In this document: in pieces, positions 11,493 to 22,272 of the stretch
Position numbering within the stretch: position 1 is the first letter of the stretch
Layout of the letters: the number at the start of each line of letters is the position of its first letter
NCBI GenBank assembly: GCA_015499995.1
Contig: JADNRV010000121.1
Location: 98,840-162,839, forward strand
Direction of reading: 5' to 3'
DNA: 64,000 nt
From: Flammula alnicola
Lineage: Eukaryota; Basidiomycota; Agaricomycetes; Agaricales; Strophariaceae
The notes under the pieces: model-generated
Seen by the model: the letters and a program-made list of their open reading frames with translations, nothing else
What the model was told of the DNA's origin: nothing
Databases searched by the model: none
Program-made: the position numbers and the translations under genes

Positions 11493-12047
11493 TACTTTCA
11501 ACTTTCCTTCAAATCTGCTTGAAATAATTAGCGCCGGCGAAACGCTGGTCAGCTTTCTGCAGTGGGGAAGGACAGAAGAGCCTGATCCATCGATTTGATC
11601 GGCGCCCAATTTGGCAGATACGCCGATGCCGCTGACTCAGCCGGTTTGCGTTCAGGCTCCAGGCCACACTCCTTCATCAAGAACTTCCTCCTCCTTGACA
11701 TCCTAGAATCCTTGATCAAGCTTTTCCCCAGCGTGGGCACACCCATGGGCGGATCGCCTGGCAAGCGAGGCTAGTAAAAGAGTGGGCGGCTTCAGCCTCC
11801 TCATTTTCTCTCATTTTAAATTTCTCAACTTATGCCGAATCTTGTGCCACTAGTAAACGCATTGCACCGTCGAGGTCTGGATGGAGGAATGGTTATACCG
11901 CCTGTTCTGAGTCCAACAAGAATAATACTCGTTCCGCTCGCAAGGAAATTATTGTAACGCAACTAATCACCGTTATATCAGAGGAATATGTATATTAATA
12001 TTGTTAACAGTAGCACCTTAAATCTTACATACCAACTAACAAATCGA
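11493..12047. other. intergenic, no gene seen
   Basis: A 71-codon minus-strand frame (11549-11764) has no recognisable content. Otherwise nothing. Confidence 0.5.
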
Positions 12048-13571
12048 TCACACCACATCGCCCTCGAATCCCGGAGGGAAGAACAAGAACCGCACCGTGC
12101 CTTCATTTTGGCCGATCTTGTCATTGTTGTACAGCGCGCTAGGATCAGCATTGCCAAGGGGCTTCCGCCTGCGGGGCAGGTGCTCCGTCTCGCGCATGGC
12201 GATTTTCAATCGGATGAGCTGGTCAGCTTTGTAAGGGTACTGGAGCTGCTGGGCTGCATAATGTCGATCCCGTGTGGGTAGATTTGGGGACGGAGAGGAA
12301 GGCGTACTAGGTGAGGTGTTAGCAGAGGGGTTTTGAGTGTATTGGATGAGCAGGTCGAGGATAGTATGTGCGAAATCTGCGCAAGTGGTTCAGGCGGAAT
12401 AACATAGTGGTGACTCCTAGAGACACACCTTCGAGATCCTCAGGTCTGGTATGGTACCGACCTTCCCATCCTCGGCCTGTGTGCGTGTTCAGCGTTTTGG
12501 CGAGTTCGGCACTTGATATTTCTCCATCGCGTTTTGGAGATGGGGGTTGTTCGAATGATAAAAGCAGAGCTGCCACAAATATACTCCCTAGTGCCATTGT
12601 GTGTGGAGGATAAATCAATGGAAGGAGGGTCCGATAGCTGCAAAGCACGATGAGTACGGAGGGCAATGGGCAGCCCAAATCTCAAGTAGGTACCTGTCAA
12701 TGGCTATCCGCCATGCGAGTTTGATGAGTTTCTTGGATGCTATATGTGACGCGGTTGAGGATGACATTCGATAATGCAAGTAAAGAGTGCTCGGCATACC
12801 TTTGAACTCTTTTCCAAGCTTGATGACGTATGGGAAAGGCATCCGAGCTGTAAAGTTGAAGCAGATTGTTTCGAGGATGAGTCGTTCCACGGCCAAGAGA
12901 CGCTGTCGGTCGTTCTCGACCAACTATTCTGAAATTTAGCTTCTGTATTGAACATTGAAGAGAAGCCAGAGTCTTACAGCAGGGTCCATCGTGTCAAGGT
13001 CCACTTCTCCTCCTGGGTTTTTGGACTTTGCAGCAAGCTCTGGAAATCGGACAGAGTAGGACACGGCGAGCAGCTCGCGAGGTTTCTTCAGCGTGTCATG
13101 TTCCTTCGTCGATACATAGAGGGCTGCGAGGGCGACATCCTTTGCGCGGGCGTCGTCATAATATGGACGTGAGACAATAGGTGAGGACATACTTACGTGG
13201 TACTGGAAATCTTTCCGTGGAAAGAATAGGTGAAAGCGGTGGTATAGAGCTTGGGCTGTGGCTATTGTTCGTCTTGGGCTGTAAAACCAAATGGTTCACT
13301 TAGCATCGTACAAGAGGTACCACCCAAAATCAACTCACAATCCAACACGCGCTCCAATCGTCTCCAGGAATGTGCAAGCGCTCTGTCGCACCTTTTCCTC
13401 CTGCGTAACTGACTGCTTTCCGCGCTGCTTCTCTGAGAGATACTCGATCTCAGCAGGTGTGAAGTATGGGTGGTAGTATCGAGACGACGATGCTGGCATT
13501 TGAGAGGAAGGCGCGTGAGCTCTGTTGGACTCTTGTGGGTCCGTCTTGATGTACCCTGGTGGAGATCGCAT
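12048..13571 (-). CDS. CTK2: cyclin subunit of RNA polymerase II CTD kinase (cyclin K / Ctk2 type)
   Basis: Exons 13339-13571, 13197-13278, 12978-13139, 12800-12923, 12694-12739, 12429-12637 and 12048-12376 give 1185 nt, 394 residues. The first cyclin fold is clear (YYHPYFTPAEIEYLSEKQRG, RRTIATAQALYHRFHLF, DVALAALYVSTKEHDTLKKP), then VERLILETICFNF and a second fold with AWRIAID and PPHTMALGSIFVAALLL. This arrangement matches the transcription cyclins K, L and Ctk2, with closest resemblance to fungal Ctk2. With its kinase partner it would phosphorylate Ser2 of the Pol II C-terminal domain. A Ser/Pro linker and a basic tail follow. Upstream, in opposite orientation, lies an MCM6 fragment with which it has no functional tie. 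Confidence 0.85.
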
Positions 13572-13797
13572 TGTCGTGTGTGAAACTAAAAATAGTTGTG
13601 GAACTGGTGGACCGTGGACCAGGCGTCATCTTTTCGGATTCCGGAACATACTTAGGCTTTAGCCCGTGATGACCTTCGCTGCGTTCAACTGGCCAATACG
13701 ATGGACAAATGGCGCGTATCAGTCAAGAGATAATCACTGAGTTTGGGAGCTCTGCTGCCCCGTTTCGGCCACCGAGTTTCTCGATGAGTTGAAGGGC

Positions 13798-14335
<538 letters not shown>

Positions 14336-14369
14336 CAAATCGCTATTGAAGTGCTAACTTGAAGACTAA

Positions 14370-16034
14370 CTACAAGTGGGGGATGACGGAAGTCCATTCG
14401 ATGGACTTGTAGGCGGCTGCTGGCTGGGCGCGGAGAGAAAGGAAGGCCTCGGTGAGCAGGAAGATGCGAGCGATGACATAGAGAGGCAGGCCAAGCAGGA
14501 GTGGAATGTAGACAGGCCATCTTACCCACATGAACCTGTGGTCAGATTCAACAAACCTTTCAAGAGGAAATGCCAGGGCCAACCAAGCAGGCTCAGCGGT
14601 GATGACGAGGGCGGAGATGCGCCAGAGAAGCTGCTCTGTTCGCGACGGAAAGGTGAATGGCCATGCGATCAGGTGCATCGACCCAAACAGAATGGCAATT
14701 ACAAGTAAAGCACTCATCTCTACGATGCGCACGTCATTGAACTCTTGTGCATAGAACATCGGAACACGCAGTGCTCCATCTGGCATCTTGTGATCGTCAG
14801 CCATCTTGGTGACAGGGCGAACCACACTCCCAACAAGTCGCCATGGCACTACGACCAAAAGAAAGGAGAGCCAGCTCGTCAACGATTCTCCACCGCCGAT
14901 ATCTTCATCTTCAAAGTCTTCCTTCAGCTTTCTTCGCAGCCAACCTACTTTTGGTGGTATCGTCGCCTCTGTCTCCAACCCTACAGTATCCGCATCGCCA
15001 TCGCCATCAGTCCCGACTTTCTTCTCCTCGAGGCATACAGCCACCCCTACATTCTGTGGTTTGTTCCACCATAGTCCATATGTAATCGCATTCAGCACTG
15101 CGAAAGCAAGTGTGACGACCTCGAGCTCCGTCAAGGGGAGCTTCTCCGACCATCGTGTTATGCATTGAATTACGAACCATGTCGTTTGAAGGACGACAAT
15201 CCCTTTCGAAATAAAATCGCCTTTGCTTCGATCCGTGATCTCGGCTTCGGTAATCGTCGGTATCTCGATGGCCTTGTCCGTGATCAGCTTCTTCAAGCCC
15301 TCGTAATCGAGTGTCCGGATGGGCCTTCCACCCTTGCAGAGCAGGAAACCGCCCATCTGGACAAAGAACCCATGCGTAATCGTCCACGGCGGTACTGCTT
15401 CTGGCCCTTGCTTCACCACGGGTGGTTCATCAAACCGCTCCCTCACACTCTCAAATATTGAACGTGTTGGGGGTGTCGCTGTCCAGCTGTAAGTCTTTGT
15501 CGGCTCCATTTCCTACAATCATGAAAGCTCACCTTTCGCGATATGCTCGTTATAGTCCCTCGTAATCTTTCTTGCCCCGGAATACTGCCTCATTGCCCAC
15601 ATTGCCATCAACTCAGGCGCAACCATCGCGTAAAACATCATGACAATTCTGCGCTTAAAACATGTCCAGCCTGAATCCCTTGGACCTGGGATATTCGGAT
15701 GCACAGCGGACCAGGTGCACGCAAATATTGTTGCGATGCAACTCCAGGATATGTCCCACCCCGTTCGGCTATGGAGGCATCCCCCTCCACCTGTGTCGCG
15801 GAGCGCAAGGGTTGCATATTCGATAGCCGGAGTTGCTGGAGGAGAGACGGACACGCCGTGTAGAGTGCGGATACAAGAAAGAAGAAGGAAGAGGACGAAC
15901 ATTACAGCGTACTTGAGTGGATTGCGGAGTGTTCGACGTCCTGTTGTGGCATTTAAATTCGTGGTGTGTTGCGTCCGCCGGGCGCCCCGTGTCATCATCG
16001 CCCAAGGGGCTGCACCCGGAAGATCCCGAGACAT
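14370..16034 (-). CDS. conserved polytopic membrane protein of unknown function, 536 aa
   Basis: Exons 15533-16034 and 14370-15478, joined by a 54-nt GT-AG intron whose acceptor restores the frame, encode 536 residues. The first exon has a hydrophobic segment (YAVMFVLFLLLSCIRTL) and the conserved block DISWSCIATIFACTWSAVHP, NIPGP, MMFYAMVAPELMAMWAMRQY. The second has WTITHGFFVQMGGFLL and at least four membrane segments near its end. These blocks mark a widespread fungal family seen in many Agaricomycetes and some Ascomycetes; to my knowledge no member has a defined function. The first 10 codons and the 5' flank are duplicated in inverted orientation at 16650-16771. Confidence 0.85.
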
Positions 16035-16126
16035 CGACTCCCCCCTTACCGTACCTCTGATGCGAGGCGCTATCAGCTGGGGTCCTAGTCAGAAACTTCC
16101 ATATCAGGAAGGGAACGCTCGCTTAG
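16004..16126 (-). repeat. left arm of inverted duplication (5' end of membrane protein gene)
   Basis: About 122 bp covering the upstream flank, the ATG and the first 10 codons of the preceding gene. It matches the reverse complement of 16650-16771 with only a few mismatches or one-base indels. Confidence 0.85.
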
Positions 16127-16649
16127 ATCACAGATGGTACCGTCGTCGACTGTGGTAGCTGCACTAGATTACATATTTCTACATGTCTATAATATCTGTT
16201 TTTTCTAGGTCACTTAAGCTTCAGTAATATTTACTACTTATATCTCGAGATGCCGCCCGTCGAAATTGTCATTCTCACCAGCATTCTGTTATGCGACTCA
16301 TGCCTCGCGCAGACACAGAGTAAGTTGCTAATAGGCTATTGCCAGAGACCCAATCGAGTATGTTACCTCCAAGACAGACAAGGATACTTCATTGCCACTT
16401 AAAGGTCCACCTCGAAGTAGGGTCCGGCAAAGAACTTGTACAGTACTTATATGACCTCTGTGGTCGATATCTTTCCCTCCGATTCCGCTTGTCGACTCGA
16501 TCAGCCTGGATCAAGCCAACTACATTCAGCTTCACCAAGTTGTAAGCAGTGCTCCCAGTTTTTTGACCTTACTAGTGCTTAATATAAGACAATTTATTGC
16601 AATGAAGCTTTCACTGGTGGCTCTTCCAATGCCACAACCATTTTCCCCA
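16127..16649. other. spacer between inverted arms; orphan signal-peptide exon at 16250-16319
   Basis: An ATG at 16250 opens 23 codons that read as a secretory signal (MPPVEIVILTSILLCDSCLA, then QTQ) and stop exactly at a GTAAGT donor at 16320. No following exon could be joined with confidence, so this looks like a stranded first exon of a secreted-protein gene. The rest of the spacer shows nothing. Confidence 0.3.
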
Positions 16650-16771
16650 CTAAGCGACGTTCCCTTCCTGATATGGAAGTTTCTGACTAGGACCCCGACT
16701 GATAGCGCCTCGCATCAGAGGTACGGTAAGGGGGAAGTCGATGTCTCGGGATCTTCCGGGTGCAGCCCCTT
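16650..16771 (+). repeat. right arm of inverted duplication
   Basis: Reverse-complement copy of 16004-16126. It retains an ATG at 16741 followed by MSRDLPGAAP, then diverges from the parent gene, so no functional protein is encoded. Confidence 0.85.
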
Positions 16772-16894
16772 GTCATCGCCCAGGCTTGGCATCAAGTACA
16801 CCGCTACATAAGCCTATTTGGCAAAAGCATTGATGGCAGGAACCCGAAATTCCTGATGTCGTCCTTGGCCGTTCCCATCAAGGACAGGTCACTA

Positions 16895-17478
16895 CAGTCG
16901 AACCCCTCATAACGCATACCCCTCGGTGGACGGCCCAGGGTATGCGTTATCAGAGGTTATGCATTAACAGAGGTAGGCTAAAAATAGATTCAAAATTCCA
17001 TAGGCAAAATACCAAACAATAATTAAAGTATTGGTGTTGAAATATGCCATGGAGAGTAATATAGGCCATTGTGAATAAATCTGTGAAGGAACGCTCAGAT
17101 TTCCTTGGATACTCCCAGTGAGAGTGGTCCCATAGTCATTAGAGTCGTGTGAAAATCATGCCAAAGGGCGCGAAAATGGTAATTTTGCAGGTTAAGAGTA
17201 TCAAAAAGGCTAGTTTTAAACTGTCCATGTGGTGCATCACAGTGGGGGCGACCAGCAAACCAATTATTTGACCTCAAATTCAAGAATTTCTACCTAATAT
17301 AGTGCCCAAAACCTATGCCTTTTGCCCGCTGAGGGGTATGCCTTATGCCTTATTGCGGACCTATGCGTTATGCTATGCAATTCCCCGCCCACCAACTTGG
17401 TGGAGCGATGGAGCTATGCGTTATAAGGGGTTACCGGTTATGCCTTATCAGAGGTATGCGTTATGAGGGGTTCGACTG
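16895..17478. mobile_element. 584-bp MITE-like element with 26-bp terminal inverted repeats and TA target duplication
   Basis: The ends are exact inverted copies for 26 bp, beginning CAGTCGAACCCCTCATAACG, and are flanked on both sides by TA (16893-16894 and 17479-17480). Short motifs of the type TATGCGTTAT and AGGGGTT recur inside, partly as subterminal copies. No transposase frame is present. The TA duplication and the CAGT start resemble Tc1/mariner-pogo non-autonomous elements; the class assignment is inferred. The perfect ends suggest recent movement. The right end is only 65 bp from the RidA start codon. Confidence 0.85.
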
Positions 17479-17545
17479 TATCACCATCAGCGGAGTCGTG
17501 AAGCTTGCAGCATCACATTCACGCAACCTCGCGCCAGTGATAGTA

Positions 17546-17935
17546 ATGTCAACCCAAAGACACAAGACATCAAACCCCTACGAGGACAAATTCGGGTACT
17601 CCAGAGCCGTTCGCAAGGGCCCGTTCATCTTCGTCTCGGGCACAACCTCCATCGACACGAGCAGCGGCGAGGTGCTCTACCCGGAATCCGCATACGAGCA
17701 GAGCCTGAAGATCTTCTCCGAGATCATGCTCGCTGTCGAGGCTCTGGGGGGAAGTAAAGGAGATCTCGTCCGCGTGCGGATGTTCGTGGCGGAGGAGACG
17801 GACAGCGAGGGCGTTGGCAGGGCGCTGAAGGAGGTGTTTGGAGAGGTTGCGCCGGCTGCGACGATGGTCTTTGGGTTGGGCTTCGTGAGCCCGGATATGA
17901 GGGTGGAGGTCGAGGCAGATGCTGTTGTGCTCTGA
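17546..17935 (+). CDS. RidA/YjgF (L-PSP) family protein, 129 aa
   Basis: A single-exon frame starts at the ATG giving MSTQRHKTSNPYEDKFGYSR and ends at 17935; 129 residues is the normal family length. Recognisable parts are GPFIFVSGTTSID, the helix with LKIFSEIMLAVEALGG, DLVRVRMFV and the terminal strand VEVEADAVV. RidA enzymes hydrolyse reactive 2-aminoacrylate and related imines and need an Arg in the PARS motif. Here that place reads PAAT, so the classical deaminase Arg is absent, which places it with the non-Arg Rid subgroups. The upstream in-frame extension to 17345 runs through the MITE and is not real coding. The MITE may have replaced part of the promoter. Confidence 0.88.
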   Translation: MSTQRHKTSNPYEDKFGYSRAVRKGPFIFVSGTTSIDTSSGEVLYPESAYEQSLKIFSEIMLAVEALGGSKGDLVRVRMFVAEETDSEGVGRALKEVFGEVAPAATMVFGLGFVSPDMRVEVEADAVVL

Positions 17936-18193
17936 ATTAAATCTGGAAGAACCTGAGGTGGGAGAGGGTCATCCAAACATACACCGCAGATCACTCAGCA
18001 CTCATAACAAAGGTGAGTCCGCACGTCTATGTACAGCAAAAGATATGTAACAGCAACATAAAATGTACAGATAGAAAATATCAGAAAGGGGGATTATGAA
18101 CGGCATGACTGATGTCAATAGCAATGATGATGATAACGGTAGTGATCGATGCGATGCGATGGCGTCCAAAAAAGAACGAACTAGTGCAATGAA

Positions 18194-20978
18194 TTAGTGT
18201 ATAAGAGTCCTTCCAAGTTTCCCTCTACCACGCGCACTGTCCCCCTCTTCCTCCTTCAACAGGAGCACGCAAATCCCAGCGATGGCAAAAATCACGACGC
18301 TGGTGTATACCGGGATGGATCGGTCCATCATCAAGAGAAAGCCTCCAAGCATAGGGGCTATCATCCCCCCTCTGGATCGCGAATAAAGTCAACGAGGCGA
18401 ATCAAGTCAGCGAGGAGCACAGTCAATGAAACAAAACCGAAACGTACATCCGCGACAGCGCAGAGGCAATGCCACACGCCGTACCTCGAACTGAACAGAA
18501 GAGAAAGCACGTCAGCCATACAGAACCGATTCTTCAACAATGACGGAACAAAACACACCCTTGGTCCCGAATATTTCAGGAGTCCATCCATACAAGACAG
18601 CCCACATAGCCTAGACACCACGATCAAAATAAATCTTGCCGTTGCACAATGAGACTCTCACCGTCGCGCTCAGGCTGATCCCGATAGTGCTCAGCCTCAC
18701 AGCCCACGTCGACGTTACAAGGACAAACACGACGCAAAAGAACGCGGTGACGAAGGTGCTTCCGGCCAGCGACCACCTTCGGCCCAATCGCGACTCTATC
18801 AGATACGCGCCGAGCTACAGATGATGCCGAAAAAGACAAAGAAAAAAGAGTCAGATTTAGCGAACAAGGGGTTTAGAAAAAAATAGCATGAACGCACCAA
18901 AGCACCAGGGCATCCACCGATCGTGAATATCGCCACATCCCACAAGCTCTCCTCCAACGTCTGCGGAACGCCAGTGCCCATTCTTGTTTCCAGCAATTTC
19001 GGAAGGAACACGTTGAACATGGTATAACCTACACAACACCAAAGTAGTTAGCGGCGAGCAATCAAAAGGCCAGGCCAGCGGTCGGGAGGAAATGAATATG
19101 AAGAACGCACCAAGTGACATAGCACACCACGCAGACCATACCAACACTGTCGTCCTCAGCCACTCCGGAGAGAGCACCATCATCACCCTGCCCCACCACG
19201 CCCCCAGAGGTCTCCTAATCCAAAGCGGGAGCGCCCTGTACACCTTCCGCTCGTACACAGACGCAGCCGACCTCCTCGATCCCGCCGAGGACGACCGTCG
19301 TCTCCTCGTAGCCCTCGCTTCCACATCCACATCCACATCCTCTTCGTCCTGATGCAGCGTCGTCCGTAGGGATTCGCGGTCCTTCGACGTAGGGCCCTCA
19401 GCAGGCGGCAGCAGAGGCGCGGACGCATGGGTGTCCAGTACGGGTGTCTCCCCCGTCGACGAATACGCCGTGACCAACCCCGATCGCGAACCCCGCCCAT
19501 TGGCACCAGCACCGGCACCGGCACTGGCACTAACACCGCCCTCCAGACTCGAACCCCTCTGCAGCGCCGGCGCCTGCGGGGGCGACACAGGCCCGTCCTC
19601 GATAATACTCGCATCGAACACCGTCGTCGAGTTCGCTCGCGTCCGGACGTCCTGTGTAGCACCAGCACCAGCAGCACCGCCGGATTTGACATTGAGCGCG
19701 TCCGCAGTGTCGTCCGGGTGGTGGTGGTCGCGCACGTCTTCGAGCTCGATCGACAGGTCGGAGCCGTTGAAGCGGGAGATCATCTGCAGGGACTTGACGG
19801 CGTCGTGTGGGCGTCCGGCGTGCACGAGGTAGCGCGGCGATTCGTGCAGGCGGAAGAAGACCATGCGGGCGATGAACATGGATAGTGTCTGGTATGGAAA
19901 TGGGGTGTCAGTGTCGGTGTTATGAACGAAGTTAATCTGGCGGTGTCAAATTGCAGGGAAATACGTACGATGAGGCCGAGATATATTAGAAGGTACTTCC
20001 ATCCTTGGTTTTGGGTCTCTACGTCACAGGGTATGGACGAATTTGCCGGACAGGAGTTGTGTGGTAGCACCAGCAGGGCAACGAATGCCGAGAGGACGGC
20101 GCCGAACGAGAAGAAGATTGAAAGTGCTGTAACGAGGTACTGCTTTTCCTTTGGCATATGCTCGAGAAGGAGGGTGCCATCGGTGGGCATTGATCCCTGG
20201 TGCAAAGACACGTTTAGAATATTGATTGGGAAGGGTGATGGCTGAACCTTGAATGACTTACCCCTACCGAACTGCCGAGGAAAAAGAGCGCGATGCATAG
20301 TGTAGAAAAGGAGTTGGCAAAGGAGGCTAGGAGGCCAAATACGGCAGTGAAAAAGAGCGTGGCATTGAATGCCGTACTTCGTCCCATAACATCAGAGCCT
20401 AGGGTATCATGGTGAGTAATATGGAGTCACTTGAAGTGTGCATTCACGCACAGGTACCCCAACCGACGGCACCAATCATCATTCCACCAAACATGGACGA
20501 AGAGAGGCTTCCAATGTAACTGTCTGGCACTGGGATAGGGAGATGAGACCGAGTGCAACACTACTTAGACAACGCGACTCACCCGAATAATGCTGTTGTA
20601 TTCGAGGAAGAATTATAGCAACAGCTTGTATCCACATCTACACGAAGCATATTCAGAATGCAGCCATCTCAAGATATGTTTCGAACATACATTGTCGGCC
20701 ATCCATCCTGCAAAACAACACATTCAGAAGACCGAATGAAAAAGGAGAATGAAACACTCACCGAAACCACATAGCGACAGCAGTGTCCACTGGTAGCTAC
20801 CCATTCCTATACGGTCAATGGTTTTATCAAGCTACAAACACAAAACATGAAAATCATCCTATCCAATCCAGACAAGTTGATCATTGCATACCGGTGTTCG
20901 ACTGTCATAGTCTTCTCCAACTAAGTGCTCTTGCTGTTCGAGGTCTTCGTCGTCGTCGGGGTAGTAATTAGACGCCAT
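18194..20978 (-). CDS. MFS transporter with long cytosolic loop, 666 aa
   Basis: Thirteen exons (20892-20978, 20762-20831, 20691-20707, 20583-20637, 20458-20529, 20262-20398, 19969-20196, 19111-19888, 18898-19028, 18662-18814, 18559-18610, 18448-18490, 18194-18371) give 2001 nt. The first half carries WTLLSLCGFGWMADN and GWGSDVMGRSTAFN (motif A region); the middle has RLHESPRYLVHAGR, the PESPR-like motif of sugar-porter relatives. A loop of about 190 residues rich in Ala, Gly, Ser and Arg follows, with acidic and poly-basic patches. The second half has GAYLIESRLGRRWSL, a second motif A, and YGWTPEIFGTKVRGTACG. The family resembles the SV2-like fungal MFS proteins; the substrate cannot be told. 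The N terminus is acidic (DDDEDLEQQE). All splice sites are GT-AG, and exon 3 is 17 nt. Confidence 0.9.
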
Positions 20979-22272
20979 GGGAGCAGAAGTAAAGAAAACG
21001 GAAACACGAGGTGAAGCCATTACATCTAGGTAAGGGGCATGTAAGGTAAGTCGGTATGCTAGATGGCGCAATAGGGCGTAGTAAGCGTTTCTTGAAAGAG
21101 GCCTCTGCCGCCCAAAAGCCGTCGAATATAAAATTCCCAAAAATGGAAAAAATCTGGCCCAGCGGCCCGACGCCGACCTCGGCTTGCTATTCGGCAATTT
21201 CGACGATGTTCGCTTCAAGAGCCTACGTTGACACATTCGCCCGAGTTTGCCTTCTTAAGACCCCAGGTAAGTGCGTAAAATTTTTCACAATGCAACGCTC
21301 TATATATTTACTTGCAGGCCATTCGCGGCTCCTAATATTGTTCCTGCAGTCTGCTTGGCAGGCTCAGGCTAGATCTTTCACACTACTTGCAATGTCTCTC
21401 GTGAGGCACCTAGGAGTTCCTTGCCAGTGCGGGACTTCAAAGTTCAAAGCTTCATTACGCCGTCGGTCGGATATGTGGCCGATATATGTAGCCTTTAGGA
21501 CAGTAAAGGGCGTTCAAATCAAGGGATCTGCCTCTCCTCCGCCCTCTCGACCGACAGGTGAAATGTAACACCGGTTTATGTAACTGGCCGGTACCCTGCA
21601 GTTTATATAACGCGCAGTCCACATTCTATGTAACGCGCCAAAACCCAGCAAGCAACTCGAACCAAAGGAAGACTGTACTTGAGGACTAAAAGTGTGGGCC
21701 TCAACTACCGCATTCAGTGATTCGCGCTCAACGTTGACTCTCTACCCTGGAGGTCACCCCCTCCTATAGGCTCATGGATGCAAGCCAACCTCCCCCTCAT
21801 CGGTGATCTGCCTCTCTGCGAAATATGTCTCTCCAGCTCGCACGACGCAGGGATGTACCACCGCAATGATGGGAGCAACACAAGGAAAAACATAGAGACA
21901 AACACACCAGGAAAGCGTGTCAGGGCATCGCCAAACGTGTTCGACCACATCGCTTCAAAGTTCAAAGCGAGACCTCGTAGCTTCCAATACCAGCCTTGAT
22001 GGAGACCCTGTCTTTAGAGTCATCAAGTCGTGCGCGGTTTATTATTGGGATGGCGATGCCGTGAAGGCCCGCTTTGCATGAAAAGACAAACCTCTTGATT
22101 TCTCGCATCAGGCGAATACGCTTGCGCCTTCCTTGGCCGAAGCTACATATTTTCTTCCTTCTTCCCTCATTTCACTGCTTTTCGATGCGACAAGTGCATA
22201 CTGTACATTACAAGCATCACATTTGATCAAACCAATCCATGAACAATTGTGAATACCAGCTTCTTCCAGAGC
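20979..22272. other. intergenic region with a possible gene relic
   Basis: Apart from the candidate relic at 21206-21520 I see no gene. At 21545-21640 the strings TTATGTAAC, TATATAACGCGC and TATGTAACGCGCC recur at 35-45 bp spacing, possibly the edge of a repeat. A 13-mer TTCAAAGTTCAAA occurs at 21436 and again at 21954. Confidence 0.4.
21206..21520 (+). pseudogene. possible relic of mitochondrial ribosomal protein bL36 gene
   Basis: Exon 21206-21266 (MFASRAYVDTFARVCLLKTP) joins by a GT-AG intron to 21318 onward (LQSAWQAQARSF), a plausible mitochondrial presequence. Further on, in another frame, fragments FKVQS, then GYV, ICS, then K-R--QG recall the order in bL36 (FKVRS...GYV..ICS...KHKQRQG), but the zinc-binding Cys block is missing and a stop intervenes. 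The assignment rests on few residues and may be chance. Confidence 0.25.

Noticed and set aside
14376..14708. Plus-strand frames opposite the membrane protein gene
   Set aside because: Shadows of the minus-strand coding sequence; the same holds for 14745-15461 and 15640-16158.
15490..15532. 20-nt intron between the two exons of the membrane protein
   Set aside because: Too short and out of frame; the longer 54-nt intron ending at 15479 restores the frame.
17345..17545. N-terminal extension of the RidA frame
   Set aside because: It runs through the MITE and ends at a good ATG that gives the normal family length.
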